Below are positions 18,582 to 28,429 of a stretch of 64,000 nucleotides of DNA, in pieces (the stretch's first letter is position 1; every line of letters starts with the position of its first letter). Source of the stretch: Billgrantia zhangzhouensis (GTDB lineage: Bacteria > Pseudomonadota > Gammaproteobacteria > Pseudomonadales > Halomonadaceae); the NCBI RefSeq assembly GCF_021404465.1, contig NZ_JABFTT010000001.1, positions 1-64,000 of the forward strand, given 5' to 3'. The notes under the pieces were generated by a model. The model saw only the letters and a list, made by a program, of their open reading frames with translations, did no database searches and had not been told where the DNA came from. Both the position numbers and the translations under genes were made by a program.

Positions 18582-19066
18582 GTCAGGTTCTGTACTTTGT
18601 AGCGTTGGGTTTCAGCCTGAAGCACCGCATCGAAAGCCACATGCTGCGAGGCATCCATCACCACCAGCAGGGCATCGACACGGAAGCGCAGCAATCGGTC
18701 CTGCCGGTCCTGATCGAACAGCCGAACCCGCACGTTGCGAAAGCGCCCATCATTGGCCTCGATGGCCCTTTCCAACTGCCGCTGAATGAGCTGGCGATCC
18801 TCGCTGTTGTGCAGGCCCCGCCCGAGAAAGTCGGGGAGGCCGTACTCCAGCAACGAGCCACTCAGCGATGGGTATGGCGCCAATCGGGTGGCCAATAGCT
18901 CCTGGCGCGTGTTCACCAGGGCTTCCAGGTCACGCACGATCGATGCCTTGTACTCTTCCAGCGTGTGCCACTGCCGGTCCTCGGCTTCCGCGCCGCGATG
19001 CGGTTCGTCATCGAGCAGACGGTGCCAGAGCGCCGGCACGATCATCCTTGCGCCTGTCGTTTGCAC
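18578..19066 (-). CDS. tssE: T6SS baseplate protein TssE (gp25-like)
   Basis: 162 aa from a GTG at 19066 that has CGAGGTGAACC upstream. An in-frame ATG at 19045 is a weaker alternative because its purine stretch abuts the codon. TssE is the T4 gp25-like wedge component that starts sheath assembly. Visible family features are SIVRDLEALVNTRQ, the YGLPDF motif near residue 75 and RLLRFRVDALLVV towards the end. It lies between tssC (35-bp gap) and tssF (4-nt overlap). Confidence 0.93.
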   Translation of the reverse strand: MQTTGARMIVPALWHRLLDDEPHRGAEAEDRQWHTLEEYKASIVRDLEALVNTRQELLATRLAPYPSLSGSLLEYGLPDFLGRGLHNSEDRQLIQRQLERAIEANDGRFRNVRVRLFDQDRQDRLLRFRVDALLVVMDASQHVAFDAVLQAETQRYKVQNLT

Positions 19067-19101
19067 GGTTCACCTCGTCGCCAATAGCGGACCCATGGTC
19101 C

Positions 19102-20607
19102 TCAACTCCGGGTGGATTGCGGCAGTTCGGCCACCAGACGCAGGGATGCGGTCAACTCGTCGAGCTGGTAATGCGGGCGCAGGAACGTGACCGCCTTGTA
19201 GACGCCCGGCTTGCCGGGCACCTCGGCCACTTCCACGCGGGCTTCCCGCAGCGGGAACTGGGCCTTGGCTTCTTGGCTGGCGTTGTCGTCGAGGAGCACG
19301 TACTGCGAGAGCCAGTCGTTGAGGTAGCGTTCGACGCTGGTTCGCGAAGCGAAGCTGCCAACCTTGTCGCGCATGATCGCCTTCATGTAATGGGCGATGC
19401 GCGAGGTGGCGAAGATGTATTGCAACTGCGCGGACAGGCGTGCGTTGGCGTTGGCCACGTCGGTGTTGTACTGCTTCTGCTTCTGTGCCGACTGCACTCC
19501 GAAGAAGGCGGCGTAGTCGGTTCCCTTGCAGTGCACCAGGGGGATGAAACCGAGATCCGACAGTTCCTTCTCGCGCCGGTCGGTGATGGCGATCTCGGTC
19601 GGACACTTGAGCGCGACTTCGCCATCGTCGGTCTGGAAGGTATGGGTCGGCAAGTCCTCCACCAGGCCTCCCCCCTCAACCCCTCGTATCGCCACGCACC
19701 AGCCGTAATTGGCGAAGGCGCTCGTCACCCGCGCGCCGAGGGCGTAGGCGGCGTTCATCCAGAGATACTTGTTGTGCTCGCGTCCGTCGACATTCTCGAC
19801 GAAGTTGAATTCCTCGACCGGGTCGGTATCCGGACCGTATGGCAGACGCCCCAGAACGTGCGGCAGCGTCAGGCCCACATAGCGCGCGTCCTCCGAATTG
19901 CGGAACGACTTCCACTTGGCATATTCGACCGTATCGAAAATCTTCGAAAGATCGCGCGGACCGCTCATTTCGGTGAAGGAGTCCCAGCCGAACAGCTCGG
20001 GGGAGGAGGCCGAGATGAAAGGGGCATGGGCCGCCGCCGCCACGTGGGATATCTCTTCGAGCAGGTAGATGTCCTGGGGGCTTCGCGAGAACTCGAAATC
20101 ACCGATCAGCATGCCGAAGGGAGCGCCGCCAAACGTGCCGTACTCTTCCTCGTAGACCTTCTTGAACAGCGCGCTCTGATCGAATTCGGGAGCGGACTTC
20201 ATGTCGCGGACCAGGTCCTTCTTGGTCGCGTTGAGCACCTGAATCTTCATGTTGCTGCCGGTCTCGGTCTGATCGACCAGATACTTGAGACCGCGCCAGG
20301 AGGACTCGAGCTGCTGGAACTCGCTGGCATGCATGATTTCGTTCATCTGCTCGGAGAGCATGGCGTCGATTTCAGCGATGCGCGCGTCGAGTACCGCGAT
20401 CAGGTCCTTGCTGGGCAGCACCTCGCCCTCCAGCACCTGGGCCACCAGTTCCTCGATCAGGTCCCGGGCCCGGTTGCGCTCGTCTTCCGAGCGCGCCACC
20501 CGGCTCTGCGAGATGATGCTGTCCAGCAACGACGCCTGGGGCGCGAAGACGGCCTGCTCGGTCTCTTGTGCGACCGACGCTTGTGGTTCCGGTTGTTTCT
20601 CTGACAT
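19102..20607 (-). CDS. tssC: T6SS contractile sheath large subunit TssC (VipB)
   Basis: 501 aa. TssC and TssB form the contractile sheath. It has the conserved ESSWRGLKYLVDQTE near residue 95, FGMLIGDFEFS, WDSFTEMSGPRDL and the C-terminal KPGVYKAVTFLRPHYQLDEL with final basic tail. The N-terminal 30 residues are Gln/Glu-rich and variable. The start is 15 bp after the tssB stop with GGTGGAG upstream. Length is as expected. Confidence 0.97.
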   Translation of the reverse strand: MSEKQPEPQASVAQETEQAVFAPQASLLDSIISQSRVARSEDERNRARDLIEELVAQVLEGEVLPSKDLIAVLDARIAEIDAMLSEQMNEIMHASEFQQLESSWRGLKYLVDQTETGSNMKIQVLNATKKDLVRDMKSAPEFDQSALFKKVYEEEYGTFGGAPFGMLIGDFEFSRSPQDIYLLEEISHVAAAAHAPFISASSPELFGWDSFTEMSGPRDLSKIFDTVEYAKWKSFRNSEDARYVGLTLPHVLGRLPYGPDTDPVEEFNFVENVDGREHNKYLWMNAAYALGARVTSAFANYGWCVAIRGVEGGGLVEDLPTHTFQTDDGEVALKCPTEIAITDRREKELSDLGFIPLVHCKGTDYAAFFGVQSAQKQKQYNTDVANANARLSAQLQYIFATSRIAHYMKAIMRDKVGSFASRTSVERYLNDWLSQYVLLDDNASQEAKAQFPLREARVEVAEVPGKPGVYKAVTFLRPHYQLDELTASLRLVAELPQSTRS

Positions 20608-20622
20608 GTCGTGACTCCACCG

Positions 20623-21153
20623 TTACTTGTCGTCGTCTTCGCGAACCGCCTGCTCACGGCCGAACTCTTCCCCCAGGGCCTTGAGCTTCTCGCTGTTCTG
20701 CAACACGTCCATCAGCAGTTCCTCGAGCTTGTCGTTCCCCCCCATCTTGTTGCGCAGGTCCGCCAGCTTGTTGCGCACCTCCAGCAGCTTGCGCAGCGGC
20801 TCGACCTGCTTGACCACGTTCTGGGGCTCGAAGTCCTCCAGGGAGTTGAAATTCAGCTCGACGGGCAGTTGGGTTCCATCCTTGGACAAGGTGTTGTCGA
20901 CCCGGTAGGCCAGGCGCGGCTTGAACCCCTTGAGGACGCCATTGAAGTTGTCCCGGTCGACGGCGACGAACTTGCGATCCTTGAGCTTGGGCGGCGGACT
21001 CAGGGGATTTCCGGAGTAGTCCCCGATCACCCCGACGACGAACGGCAGTTCTTTCTGCTCTTGGCTGTCGCCGATCTCGACGTCGTAGGTGATGTGAACC
21101 CGCGGCGCACGAATTCGTCCCAGCTTGTGTTGTGTGCTATCCCTCTCCGCCAT
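20623..21153 (-). CDS. tssB: T6SS contractile sheath small subunit TssB (VipA)
   Basis: 176 aa. Conserved landmarks are RAPRVHITYDVEIGDSQEQK, ELPFVVGVIGDYSG, LKDRKFVAVDRDNFN and the EDFEPQNVVKQVEPLRKLLE helix. The C-terminal helix (KLEELLMDVLQNSEKLKALG) pairs with TssC. The start has GAGGAATCGACGCC upstream. The next upstream gene ends 54 bp away, so tssB is probably inside the operon rather than its first gene. Confidence 0.97.
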   Translation of the reverse strand: MAERDSTQHKLGRIRAPRVHITYDVEIGDSQEQKELPFVVGVIGDYSGNPLSPPPKLKDRKFVAVDRDNFNGVLKGFKPRLAYRVDNTLSKDGTQLPVELNFNSLEDFEPQNVVKQVEPLRKLLEVRNKLADLRNKMGGNDKLEELLMDVLQNSEKLKALGEEFGREQAVREDDDK

Positions 21154-21207
21154 GGCGTCGATTCCTCATACGTGGATATGATTGCTTTCGCTTCAGTGCC
21201 GACAACC

Positions 21208-21957
21208 TCAAATCGCGTCGATCGCCTTCAACAGACGCTCCTTGACGGCATCTTCCATGTTCCTGACATCCGCCTCGTCGACCAGCTCCTCGAAGGTGCC
21301 GTTACCGGCGATCTCGGTGCTCTTCAGCACCAGCCCCTCGTCCGGCAGACGAGAGGACACGAGCGACCCGATGACACAGAACGGCATGTCGCCGAAGTCC
21401 GCCAGCTTCTCGAAGCTGACGGGAAAACGCAGTCCCAGCAGCAGGCGTCCCAGGCCCGGCGCGCGATTGATGCAATAAAACAGCATCAGGTAGTGCACGA
21501 CGAAGCGAAACAGCTCCGCCGTGCTGCGGTTGGGGTCGCGGATGACCTGCCGGAAGCGTTGGAGTTCGAACCCTTTGAAACCCAGCACCCAGCGCACGGG
21601 ACTGGTAATACGCACCGGCTGCTCCCGCCCCGCCAGCGTCATGTCGTATTCATAGGGGTATAGCTGGGGCGTGGAACTGAGGATCTCCAGCGGTACGTCC
21701 AGCTCTTGAATCAACCGGAAGGGCTCGGCGCTGGCCGTCGCCTCGAACAGCGACTTGAACTCCTTGAAGGCATGCTGGGCCTCGCGCCCGCTACCGCGCG
21801 GCGCACCCTGCAGGTACTCGCCGAACACCAGTTGCGGACGAATCAGCAGCGCCAGGGTGGCGAGATAATCCGTCGCCTGCTCATGCAGCAGGTCGCCGAC
21901 GATCCGCGTCTTCTTGCGCTGCTCGATGAACGATTCGATATCGAACTCTCGTTGCAT
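21208..21957 (-). CDS. unrecognised protein linked to the T6SS operon
   Basis: 249 aa, no signal peptide, no clear membrane segment, no family recognised. The N-terminus is charged (REFDIESFIEQRKKTRIVG) and helical. The centre has SPVRWVLGFKGFELQRFRQV and an aromatic stretch FRFVVHYLMLFYCINRAPG; a later part reads FPVSFEKLADFGDMPFCVIG. The start has GAGGAGGGCGG upstream. It lies 54 bp before tssB and 48 bp after the NlpE-like gene on the same strand, so co-transcription with the sheath genes is likely. It does not resemble TagJ/ImpE at its start. A T6SS accessory role is inference from position only. Confidence 0.75.
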   Translation of the reverse strand: MQREFDIESFIEQRKKTRIVGDLLHEQATDYLATLALLIRPQLVFGEYLQGAPRGSGREAQHAFKEFKSLFEATASAEPFRLIQELDVPLEILSSTPQLYPYEYDMTLAGREQPVRITSPVRWVLGFKGFELQRFRQVIRDPNRSTAELFRFVVHYLMLFYCINRAPGLGRLLLGLRFPVSFEKLADFGDMPFCVIGSLVSSRLPDEGLVLKSTEIAGNGTFEELVDEADVRNMEDAVKERLLKAIDAI

Positions 21958-22005
21958 ATCCCGCCGCCCTCCTCGCCATCCCTGTCCAAGCCAAAAGAGA
22001 CCCGC

Positions 22006-22497
22006 CTAGCGCAGAGGCTCGGCACGCCAGAGTTCGTAGGAATCCGCCCTGTCCGAGAGCTCCCTGACTCCCGCCCAGCCCAGGCGCTGCCCTTCCTCCT
22101 CGACACGCAGCACCATGGGACCGGACGGCCCCTCGATGTGGTAGTGGGTATCCGTTCCGCTGGACACGAGACGCCAGTCCCCCCACCAGGTGGAAGTGGA
22201 GTCGCCCCCTATCGCATCGACGTGGGTCTGCTGGAGGAAGTACTGGCCCGGCTGGCCGGTCTCGGGATCACGATGAAGGGTCAGGTCCGCGCGTATGACG
22301 CGGCAGTCGGCGCAAGGCAACGTGCCCACGAAGCGTTCAATGGAGTCGAACGATGCTTCATCCCCACCCTTGGACATCGAGGCGCACCCGCTCAGTACCA
22401 TGGCGAGCCAAATAATCATCCCACCATGCCGAGCACGCAGCGCCCACTCTGCATGATGGGAAATTGACCGCTTTTTCCAATGATCGAGACATGACAT
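22006..22497 (-). CDS. NlpE-like lipoprotein at the head of the T6SS operon
   Basis: About 163 aa from the ATG at 22497; an ATG at 22419 (MIIWLAMVLSGC) is also possible, and neither has an ideal ribosome site. A lipobox VLSGC follows a hydrophobic stretch, so export and lipidation are expected. The mature part matches the NlpE N-terminal domain: GTLPCADCRVIRADLTL holds its CxxC pair, followed by a TWWGDWRLVSSG strand. NlpE in E. coli signals envelope stress to Cpx. Here the gene precedes, on the same strand, the 249-aa gene and tssB, so it may be a T6SS-associated surface lipoprotein. Family call is good; function is inferred. Confidence 0.72.
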   Translation of the reverse strand: MSCLDHWKKRSISHHAEWALRARHGGMIIWLAMVLSGCASMSKGGDEASFDSIERFVGTLPCADCRVIRADLTLHRDPETGQPGQYFLQQTHVDAIGGDSTSTWWGDWRLVSSGTDTHYHIEGPSGPMVLRVEEEGQRLGWAGVRELSDRADSYELWRAEPLR

Positions 22498-23255
22498 AAG
22501 CGTGCCGCCGTTAAGCCAATAGTTAGTGCAAGCAACCCTTGTGAGATCGCTCGACGAGCACAAGAATCTAACCAAGGTGCCCTTAAAAGCACTCGCCGTT
22601 ACGCAACATGGTTCGGCAAGATATTTGAAGCGATGGCATCATGTGGCAGCCTGCCAGCGGCCCAGCCAACACGCTGCCAAATCAACGAGGCGATTACTAT
22701 GCCAGGCACTCAGGTACGCAGGCGCATTCGCACTGCCCAAATTTCCTAAACCTTCCAGTCTCTTCGCTACGTGCGCATTTCGTCAGCCAAATGCGACGAA
22801 TCACCACCCAAGCATTCGAAACTTTTCTGATATGTAACACTGAGTTTCGATAAGTAATTTCGCACAGCTCATTTTACCAAGAAGGTCGCTCCCGGTGACA
22901 CCGTAAACGAACACTGCGGGCGTAAGCAAAAGCTGAATTACATGTAAGCAATATCTTACAAAGCAGAGGGGAGAGCGGCATCTTCACTCACCGAGCCGGA
23001 CACTAATGGGATATACCCCCGCTGGAAAAATCCTTTTCTGGAGCCTGTCATCATCACGATAGCAGCGCCGGAACGGTGCGGATTGTCCAAACCATGTCAG
23101 CATAAAGCGACATGCCCTATCGGCAATGTCTTACAAGCCGTGTAGGAAATTAGCTACAGGAATATAGGGCAAGCAAATACGCCAATTGCCTCGGTCGGCG
23201 AGTCGAGGAGGGACTTGCGGGCATGAAAACGCCAACTGCAACGGCTGACAGAATT
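22498..23255. other. gene-poor, AT-richer spacer upstream of the T6SS operon
   Basis: Roughly 750 bp with no convincing gene. Visible structure: a palindrome TGGCAGcCTGCCA at 22644-22656; a sigma-54-like element at 22664-22679; a perfect palindrome TTACATGTAA at 22938-22947; an overlapping inverted repeat GTAAG-N6-CTTAC at 22944-22959; and two near-identical 14-mers (GCAATATCTTACAA at 22948 and GCAATGTCTTACAA at 23123). It presumably holds the T6SS promoter and binding sites. The base composition is lower in GC than the flanking genes. Confidence 0.6.
22664..22679 (-). promoter_or_regulatory. possible sigma-54 (-24/-12) promoter for the T6SS operon
   Basis: On the minus strand the sequence is TGGCAGCGTGTTGGCT, which keeps the invariant GG-N10-GC spacing and differs from the TGGCACG-N4-TTGC consensus at three positions. 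It is 167-245 nt upstream of the first candidate start codons. T6SS loci in several proteobacteria are RpoN-dependent, but no enhancer-binding protein gene is in the window. Speculative. Confidence 0.3.
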
Positions 23256-23276
23256 CGGCCGGGCAATGCCCGGCCG
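23256..23276 (-). terminator. stem-loop downstream of dxs
   Basis: Nine-bp perfect arms (CGGCCGGGC and complement) around a 3-nt loop, about 24 nt after the dxs stop on the minus strand. There is no clear U-run after it, so termination strength is uncertain. Confidence 0.5.
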
Positions 23277-23299
23277 GTAGAGGGGACTGGCGAGGTGGG

Positions 23300-25222
23300 T
23301 CAAGCAAGGCGGGCGCGAATCGACGCCTCGATGCCGGCCGCATCCAGGCCGCATTCGGTCAACAGCTCGGCGGGCTTGCCGTGCTCGACGAAGGCGTCGG
23401 GCAGGCCCAGGTTGAGCAGGGCGACCTGTACGCCTGCGGCGGCGAGCAGCTCGTTCACACCGCTGCCGGCGCCACCGGCCACCACGTTTTCCTCGAGGGT
23501 GACCAGCAGCTCATGCTCGGCCGCAGCCGCGATGATCGCCTCGCGGTCCAGCGGCTTCACCGAGCGCATGTTGAGGTGCGTAGCGTCGAGGGCCTCGGCC
23601 ACCTTGGCGGCGGGGCCGTTGAGACTGCCGAAGGCCAGCAGAGCGACCCGCTTACCCGGCTCGGCGCCACTCTCGCGTCGCCGCTCGGCCTTGCCGACCT
23701 CCAGCGGCTCGAGGTGACGAGGCACTTCGACCCCCGGCCCACTACCGCGGGGATAGCGCACCGCGGCGGGACCCGGGTAGTGATAGGCGGCGCTGAGCAT
23801 GGCACGGCATTCCGCCTCGTCGGCCGGCGCCAGGATCACCATGCCCGGTACACAGCGCAGGTAGGAAAGATCCATGCTGCCATGGTGAGTGGGGCCATCC
23901 TCGCCCACCAGGCCGGCGCGGTCGATGGCGAAGGTGACGTCGAGCTCCTGTACCGCCACGTCGTGGATCAGCTGATCGTAGCCGCGCTGCAGGAAGGTGG
24001 AGTAGATCGCCACTACCGGCTTCATCGACTCGCAGGCCATGCCGGCCGCCAGCGTCACCGCATGCTGTTCGGCGATGGCCACGTCGTAGTAGCGCTCGGG
24101 ATACGCCTTGGAGAAGCGGATCAGGTCGGAGCCTTCGCGCATCGCCGGGGTGATGCCGATCAGCCGCTCGTCCACGGCAGCCATGTCGCACAGCCACTCG
24201 CCGAAGACGTTGCAATACTTGGGGGGCTTCTTCTTGGCCGGTGCGGACTGGCTCGGCGGCGCATCGCCGTTCTTTTCCGGCTCACTTTTTTCCAGCTTCG
24301 TGATGGCGTGGTAGCCGATGGGGTCGGCCTCGGCGGGGAGGAAACCACGCCCCTTGCGAGTCTTCACGTGGAGGAATTGTGGGCCCTCGAGGTCGCGAAT
24401 GTTGCGCAGGGTCTGGATCAGTGTGGGCAGGTCGTGGCCGTCGAGCGGACCGATGTAGTTGAAGCCCATCTCCTCGAACAGCGTAGCCGGGCTGACCATG
24501 CCCTTCATGTGCTCTTCGGTGCGCCGCGCCAGTTCCAACGCGCCCGGCAGGCGGGAGAGCACTCGCTTGCCCTCTTCGCGGAAGGTGAGATAAGGCTTGC
24601 TCGACAGGATGCCTGCCAGATAGCTGGCGATCCCTCCGACGTTCTCGGAGATCGACATCTCATTGTCGTTGAGTACCACCAGCAGGTTGGCATCCAGATG
24701 GCCGGCATGGGCCAACGCCTCGAAGGCCATACCGGCGGTCAGCGCGCCGTCGCCGATCACCGCGCAGACTCGGCGCCTGTCGCCACGGGTCGCGCTGGCC
24801 AGGGCCATGCCCAGTGCCGCCGAGATCGAGGTGCTGGAATGTCCCACACCAAAGGTGTCGTAAGGCGACTCGGCACGCCGCGGGAAGGCGGCCAGGCCGC
24901 CGTACTGGCGAATGCTGGGCATTGCCTCGCGCCGGCCGGTGAGGATCTTGTGCGGATAGGCCTGGTGGCCGACATCCCACACCAATCGGTCGTGGGGCGT
25001 CTCCAGCGCATGGTGCAGCGCCACGGTGAGCTCCACCACGCCCAGGCCGGCGCCGAAATGGCCACCGCTACGGCCCACGCTATAGAGCAGATAAGCGCGC
25101 AGCTCGTCGGCCACCTGTAGCAGTTGGGCGTTCGTCATGGCCCGCAGTGCCGCCGGCGTGTCCAGCGAATCGAGCAGCGGAGTCAGCGGGCGCTCGACAG
25201 GAATTACATCGTAGAGCTTCAT
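23300..25222 (-). CDS. dxs: 1-deoxy-D-xylulose-5-phosphate synthase
   Basis: 640 aa. Dxs condenses pyruvate and glyceraldehyde 3-phosphate, the first step of the MEP isoprenoid pathway, with thiamine diphosphate. Conserved parts are SGHF-type [28 protein letters not shown], the ThDP motif [14 protein letters not shown]...NDNEMSIS, and the transketolase-type [14 protein letters not shown] segment. An ATG at 25249 adds nine residues but has no ribosome site; the ATG at 25222 ([15 protein letters not shown]) has AGGACGA upstream and matches the usual Dxs start. Last gene of xseB-ispA-dxs, a common gammaproteobacterial order. Confidence 0.96.
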   Translation of the reverse strand: MKLYDVIPVERPLTPLLDSLDTPAALRAMTNAQLLQVADELRAYLLYSVGRSGGHFGAGLGVVELTVALHHALETPHDRLVWDVGHQAYPHKILTGRREAMPSIRQYGGLAAFPRRAESPYDTFGVGHSSTSISAALGMALASATRGDRRRVCAVIGDGALTAGMAFEALAHAGHLDANLLVVLNDNEMSISENVGGIASYLAGILSSKPYLTFREEGKRVLSRLPGALELARRTEEHMKGMVSPATLFEEMGFNYIGPLDGHDLPTLIQTLRNIRDLEGPQFLHVKTRKGRGFLPAEADPIGYHAITKLEKSEPEKNGDAPPSQSAPAKKKPPKYCNVFGEWLCDMAAVDERLIGITPAMREGSDLIRFSKAYPERYYDVAIAEQHAVTLAAGMACESMKPVVAIYSTFLQRGYDQLIHDVAVQELDVTFAIDRAGLVGEDGPTHHGSMDLSYLRCVPGMVILAPADEAECRAMLSAAYHYPGPAAVRYPRGSGPGVEVPRHLEPLEVGKAERRRESGAEPGKRVALLAFGSLNGPAAKVAEALDATHLNMRSVKPLDREAIIAAAAEHELLVTLEENVVAGGAGSGVNELLAAAGVQVALLNLGLPDAFVEHGKPAELLTECGLDAAGIEASIRARLA

Positions 25223-25258
25223 GTGCGATTCGGTCGTCCTGGCTGTCATGCCGTGTGG

Positions 25259-26143
25259 CTAGTGGTCGCGCTCGATCATGTATCGGGCCAGCTGTGCCAG
25301 CGGTTTGCCCGCCTCGCCCAGTACCGCCAGGGCCAGCAGGGCCTCGTCGGTAAGCTCGCTGGCCTTGCGCTGGGCCCCTTCGAGGCCCAGTAGCGCCGGA
25401 TAGGTCGACTTGTCGCGCGCGGCGTCGGCGCCCGAAGTCTTGCCCAAGGTCCGGGTATCGCCGATGACGTCGAGAACATCGTCGTGAATCTGAAAGGCCA
25501 GGCCGAGCGCTGCAGCGTAGCGATCCAGCGCCTCGACGCGGGGGTCGTGTTCGGCCACGGCGGTCAAGGCCCCCATGCGCACGGCGGCACGGATCAGCGC
25601 GCCGGTCTTGTGCCCGTGCATAGTGGCCAAGGCTTCCACGTCAGGGTGGCCGCCAACGGCGGCCAAGTCCAGCGCCTGGCCGCCAACCATGCCGTCGCGC
25701 CCGGCGGCGGTGGCCAGCGTCAGCATCAGGGCCGGCAGGCGTGGATGGGCGGCACGGGCGAGCACTTCGAAGGCCAGTGTCTGCAGCGCGTCGCCGGCGA
25801 GTATCGCCGTGGCTTCATCGAAGGCGCGATGCACCGTGGGCTGGCCGCGGCGCAGATCGTCGTCGTCCATGGCCGGCAGGTCGTCGTGCACCAGCGAATA
25901 GGCATGGATCAGCTCGATGGCTGCCGCCGGGGCGTCGAGCGCCTCGTCGCTCGCGCCCAACGCGCGCCCGGCAAGATAGACCAGCAGCGGACGCAAGCGC
26001 TTGCCGCCTACCAGCAGCCCGTGGCGCATGGCCGCCTCCAGCCTCGGCGCCGGCGGCTGGCGTGTCTCGAACAATCTGGCCAGGCAAGCATCGACGCGCG
26101 CCCGGTTGGCGGCCAGTTGGGCCGCGAGCGAGTCAGCGTTCAC
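25259..26143 (-). CDS. ispA: (2E,6E)-farnesyl diphosphate synthase
   Basis: 294 aa from a GTG at 26143 preceded by GAGAGGACGAGA. The frame is open further upstream into xseB, but that part (PPSTPRRERTR) is not family-like. IspA makes geranyl and farnesyl diphosphate. Both aspartate-rich motifs are intact: DDLPAMDDDD with the following RRG, and the second HDDVLDVIGD. KRLRPLLVYL near residue 50 binds IPP. It overlaps xseB by 11 nt and is followed 36 bp later by dxs. Confidence 0.95.
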   Translation of the reverse strand: MNADSLAAQLAANRARVDACLARLFETRQPPAPRLEAAMRHGLLVGGKRLRPLLVYLAGRALGASDEALDAPAAAIELIHAYSLVHDDLPAMDDDDLRRGQPTVHRAFDEATAILAGDALQTLAFEVLARAAHPRLPALMLTLATAAGRDGMVGGQALDLAAVGGHPDVEALATMHGHKTGALIRAAVRMGALTAVAEHDPRVEALDRYAAALGLAFQIHDDVLDVIGDTRTLGKTSGADAARDKSTYPALLGLEGAQRKASELTDEALLALAVLGEAGKPLAQLARYMIERDH

Positions 26144-26426
26144 TCTCGTCCTCTCCCGTCGGGGTGTCGAAGGGGGCGAAATCGATGTTGCCATCGGGAC
26201 GTTCGATCAGGGTGCGTACTCGCAGCTCGGCTTCGTCCAGGCGACGCTGGGCATCACGGGTCAGGCGGACGCCTTGCTCGAAGGCGGCAAGTGAGCCCTC
26301 CAGCGACAGGTCACCGGATTCCAACTGCTCCACCAACCGCTCCAGTCTCTCCACGGTGGCGGCGAAGTCGGTCTCGGCATCTTCGCTCGCCGTCTCGCCT
26401 GCCACCTGCTCGTCACGTTCGGCCAT
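26133..26426 (-). CDS. xseB: exodeoxyribonuclease VII small subunit
   Basis: 97 aa. Conserved XseB core FAATVERLERLVEQLESGDL followed by SLEGSLAAFEQGVRLTR and a heptad-like RRLDEAELRVRTL helix. Acidic N- and C-terminal tails flank it. XseB binds XseA in exonuclease VII, which degrades single-stranded DNA. First gene of the xseB-ispA-dxs operon; AGAGGTGTC precedes the ATG. A near-consensus -10 (TATACT on the minus strand, 26465-26470) lies about 40 nt upstream, but no good -35 is seen. Confidence 0.94.
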   Translation of the reverse strand: MAERDEQVAGETASEDAETDFAATVERLERLVEQLESGDLSLEGSLAAFEQGVRLTRDAQRRLDEAELRVRTLIERPDGNIDFAPFDTPTGEDESER

Positions 26427-26638
26427 GACACCTCTAGCTCGTCGCCGCTGTTTTCAGGAGGCACAGTATACACGCACTGTCCTATACGCACTGCCCCAGG
26501 GATCGTCTGCCTGCGCCGTGCAACGTGCAGCTCGCTCATCTTCGCGACGCAGCCTTTTCATCTTCGCGCGTAGCGGTTGTGTTAACATGAGCGCCCTGTT
26601 TCCCGCACGCGCCGCACCTAGAAGGGGTTGATTCGACC

Positions 26639-27889
<1,251 letters not shown>

Positions 27890-27905
27890 CCACCGGCCGT
27901 TCCAA

Positions 27906-27931
27906 GCCGCCGCGCCCAGGCGCGGCGGCTC
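27906..27931. terminator. bidirectional stem-loop between serA and the convergent small gene
   Basis: Perfect 11-bp arms AGCCGCCGCGC and complement with a CCAG loop. It lies 17 nt after the serA stop and 3 nt after the stop of the convergent gene. The flanking sequence on the plus side is CTCCTT, so the U-tract is weak but the stem is very stable. Confidence 0.7.
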
Positions 27932-27934
27932 TCC

Positions 27935-28294
27935 TTACAGGCTCTGAATGTCGATGACGTATCCGATGATCGGGTAGCCGGCCTGCTTGGCGGCCTTCTC
28001 GGCCTCGAGCTGGGCTTCCAGTTTGGAGATGCTGGTGGAGCGATGCTCGAAAACGGTATCGGCTTCCAGCTTGCGCGTCCTTACCGCGAGCCGGACCAGG
28101 TGTCCGGTCTTGTAGGACTGGGCAGACTTCCCGGCCGCCTCCGTGCCGGCATCCTTCTTCTTGCCACGACTTTTTTGCTCGTCCTTTTTATCGCCCAGCA
28201 GATCGCGCGCCGGCGACGGCTCGTGGCCGGGCTTCATGAAGGCATCGATCTCGCGCTTGATGCTCCGCTCGAACTCGCTCAGTTCGTCGCTCAT
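27935..28294 (-). CDS. small charged protein of unknown function
   Basis: 119 aa. No signal peptide or membrane segment. The N-terminal part is strongly charged and probably helical or disordered (ELSEFERSIKREIDAFMKPG, then a Lys-rich stretch SRGKKKDAG). The C-terminal part (HRSTSISKLEAQLEAEKAAK) may be helical and ends in the hydrophobic PIIGYVIDIQSL. GGAGGATAA precedes the ATG, which supports real translation. It stands alone and convergent with serA. No family is recognised. Confidence 0.65.
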   Translation of the reverse strand: MSDELSEFERSIKREIDAFMKPGHEPSPARDLLGDKKDEQKSRGKKKDAGTEAAGKSAQSYKTGHLVRLAVRTRKLEADTVFEHRSTSISKLEAQLEAEKAAKQAGYPIIGYVIDIQSL

Positions 28295-28429
28295 TTATCC
28301 TCCGATGACAGATGTTCGCGCCCCGTTTGGAACATATCAGAACCTCTTCTCATGATTTACTAACCCAGGTTATGCCTACAGACATCGCCACGCCTCGGTG
28401 TTGTCGATGGGATGTCAGTCGATGTGATG

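Noticed and set aside
22526-22837. 103-aa plus-strand frame in the spacer before the T6SS operon
   Set aside because: No ribosome site, no family likeness and unusual composition; treated as chance.
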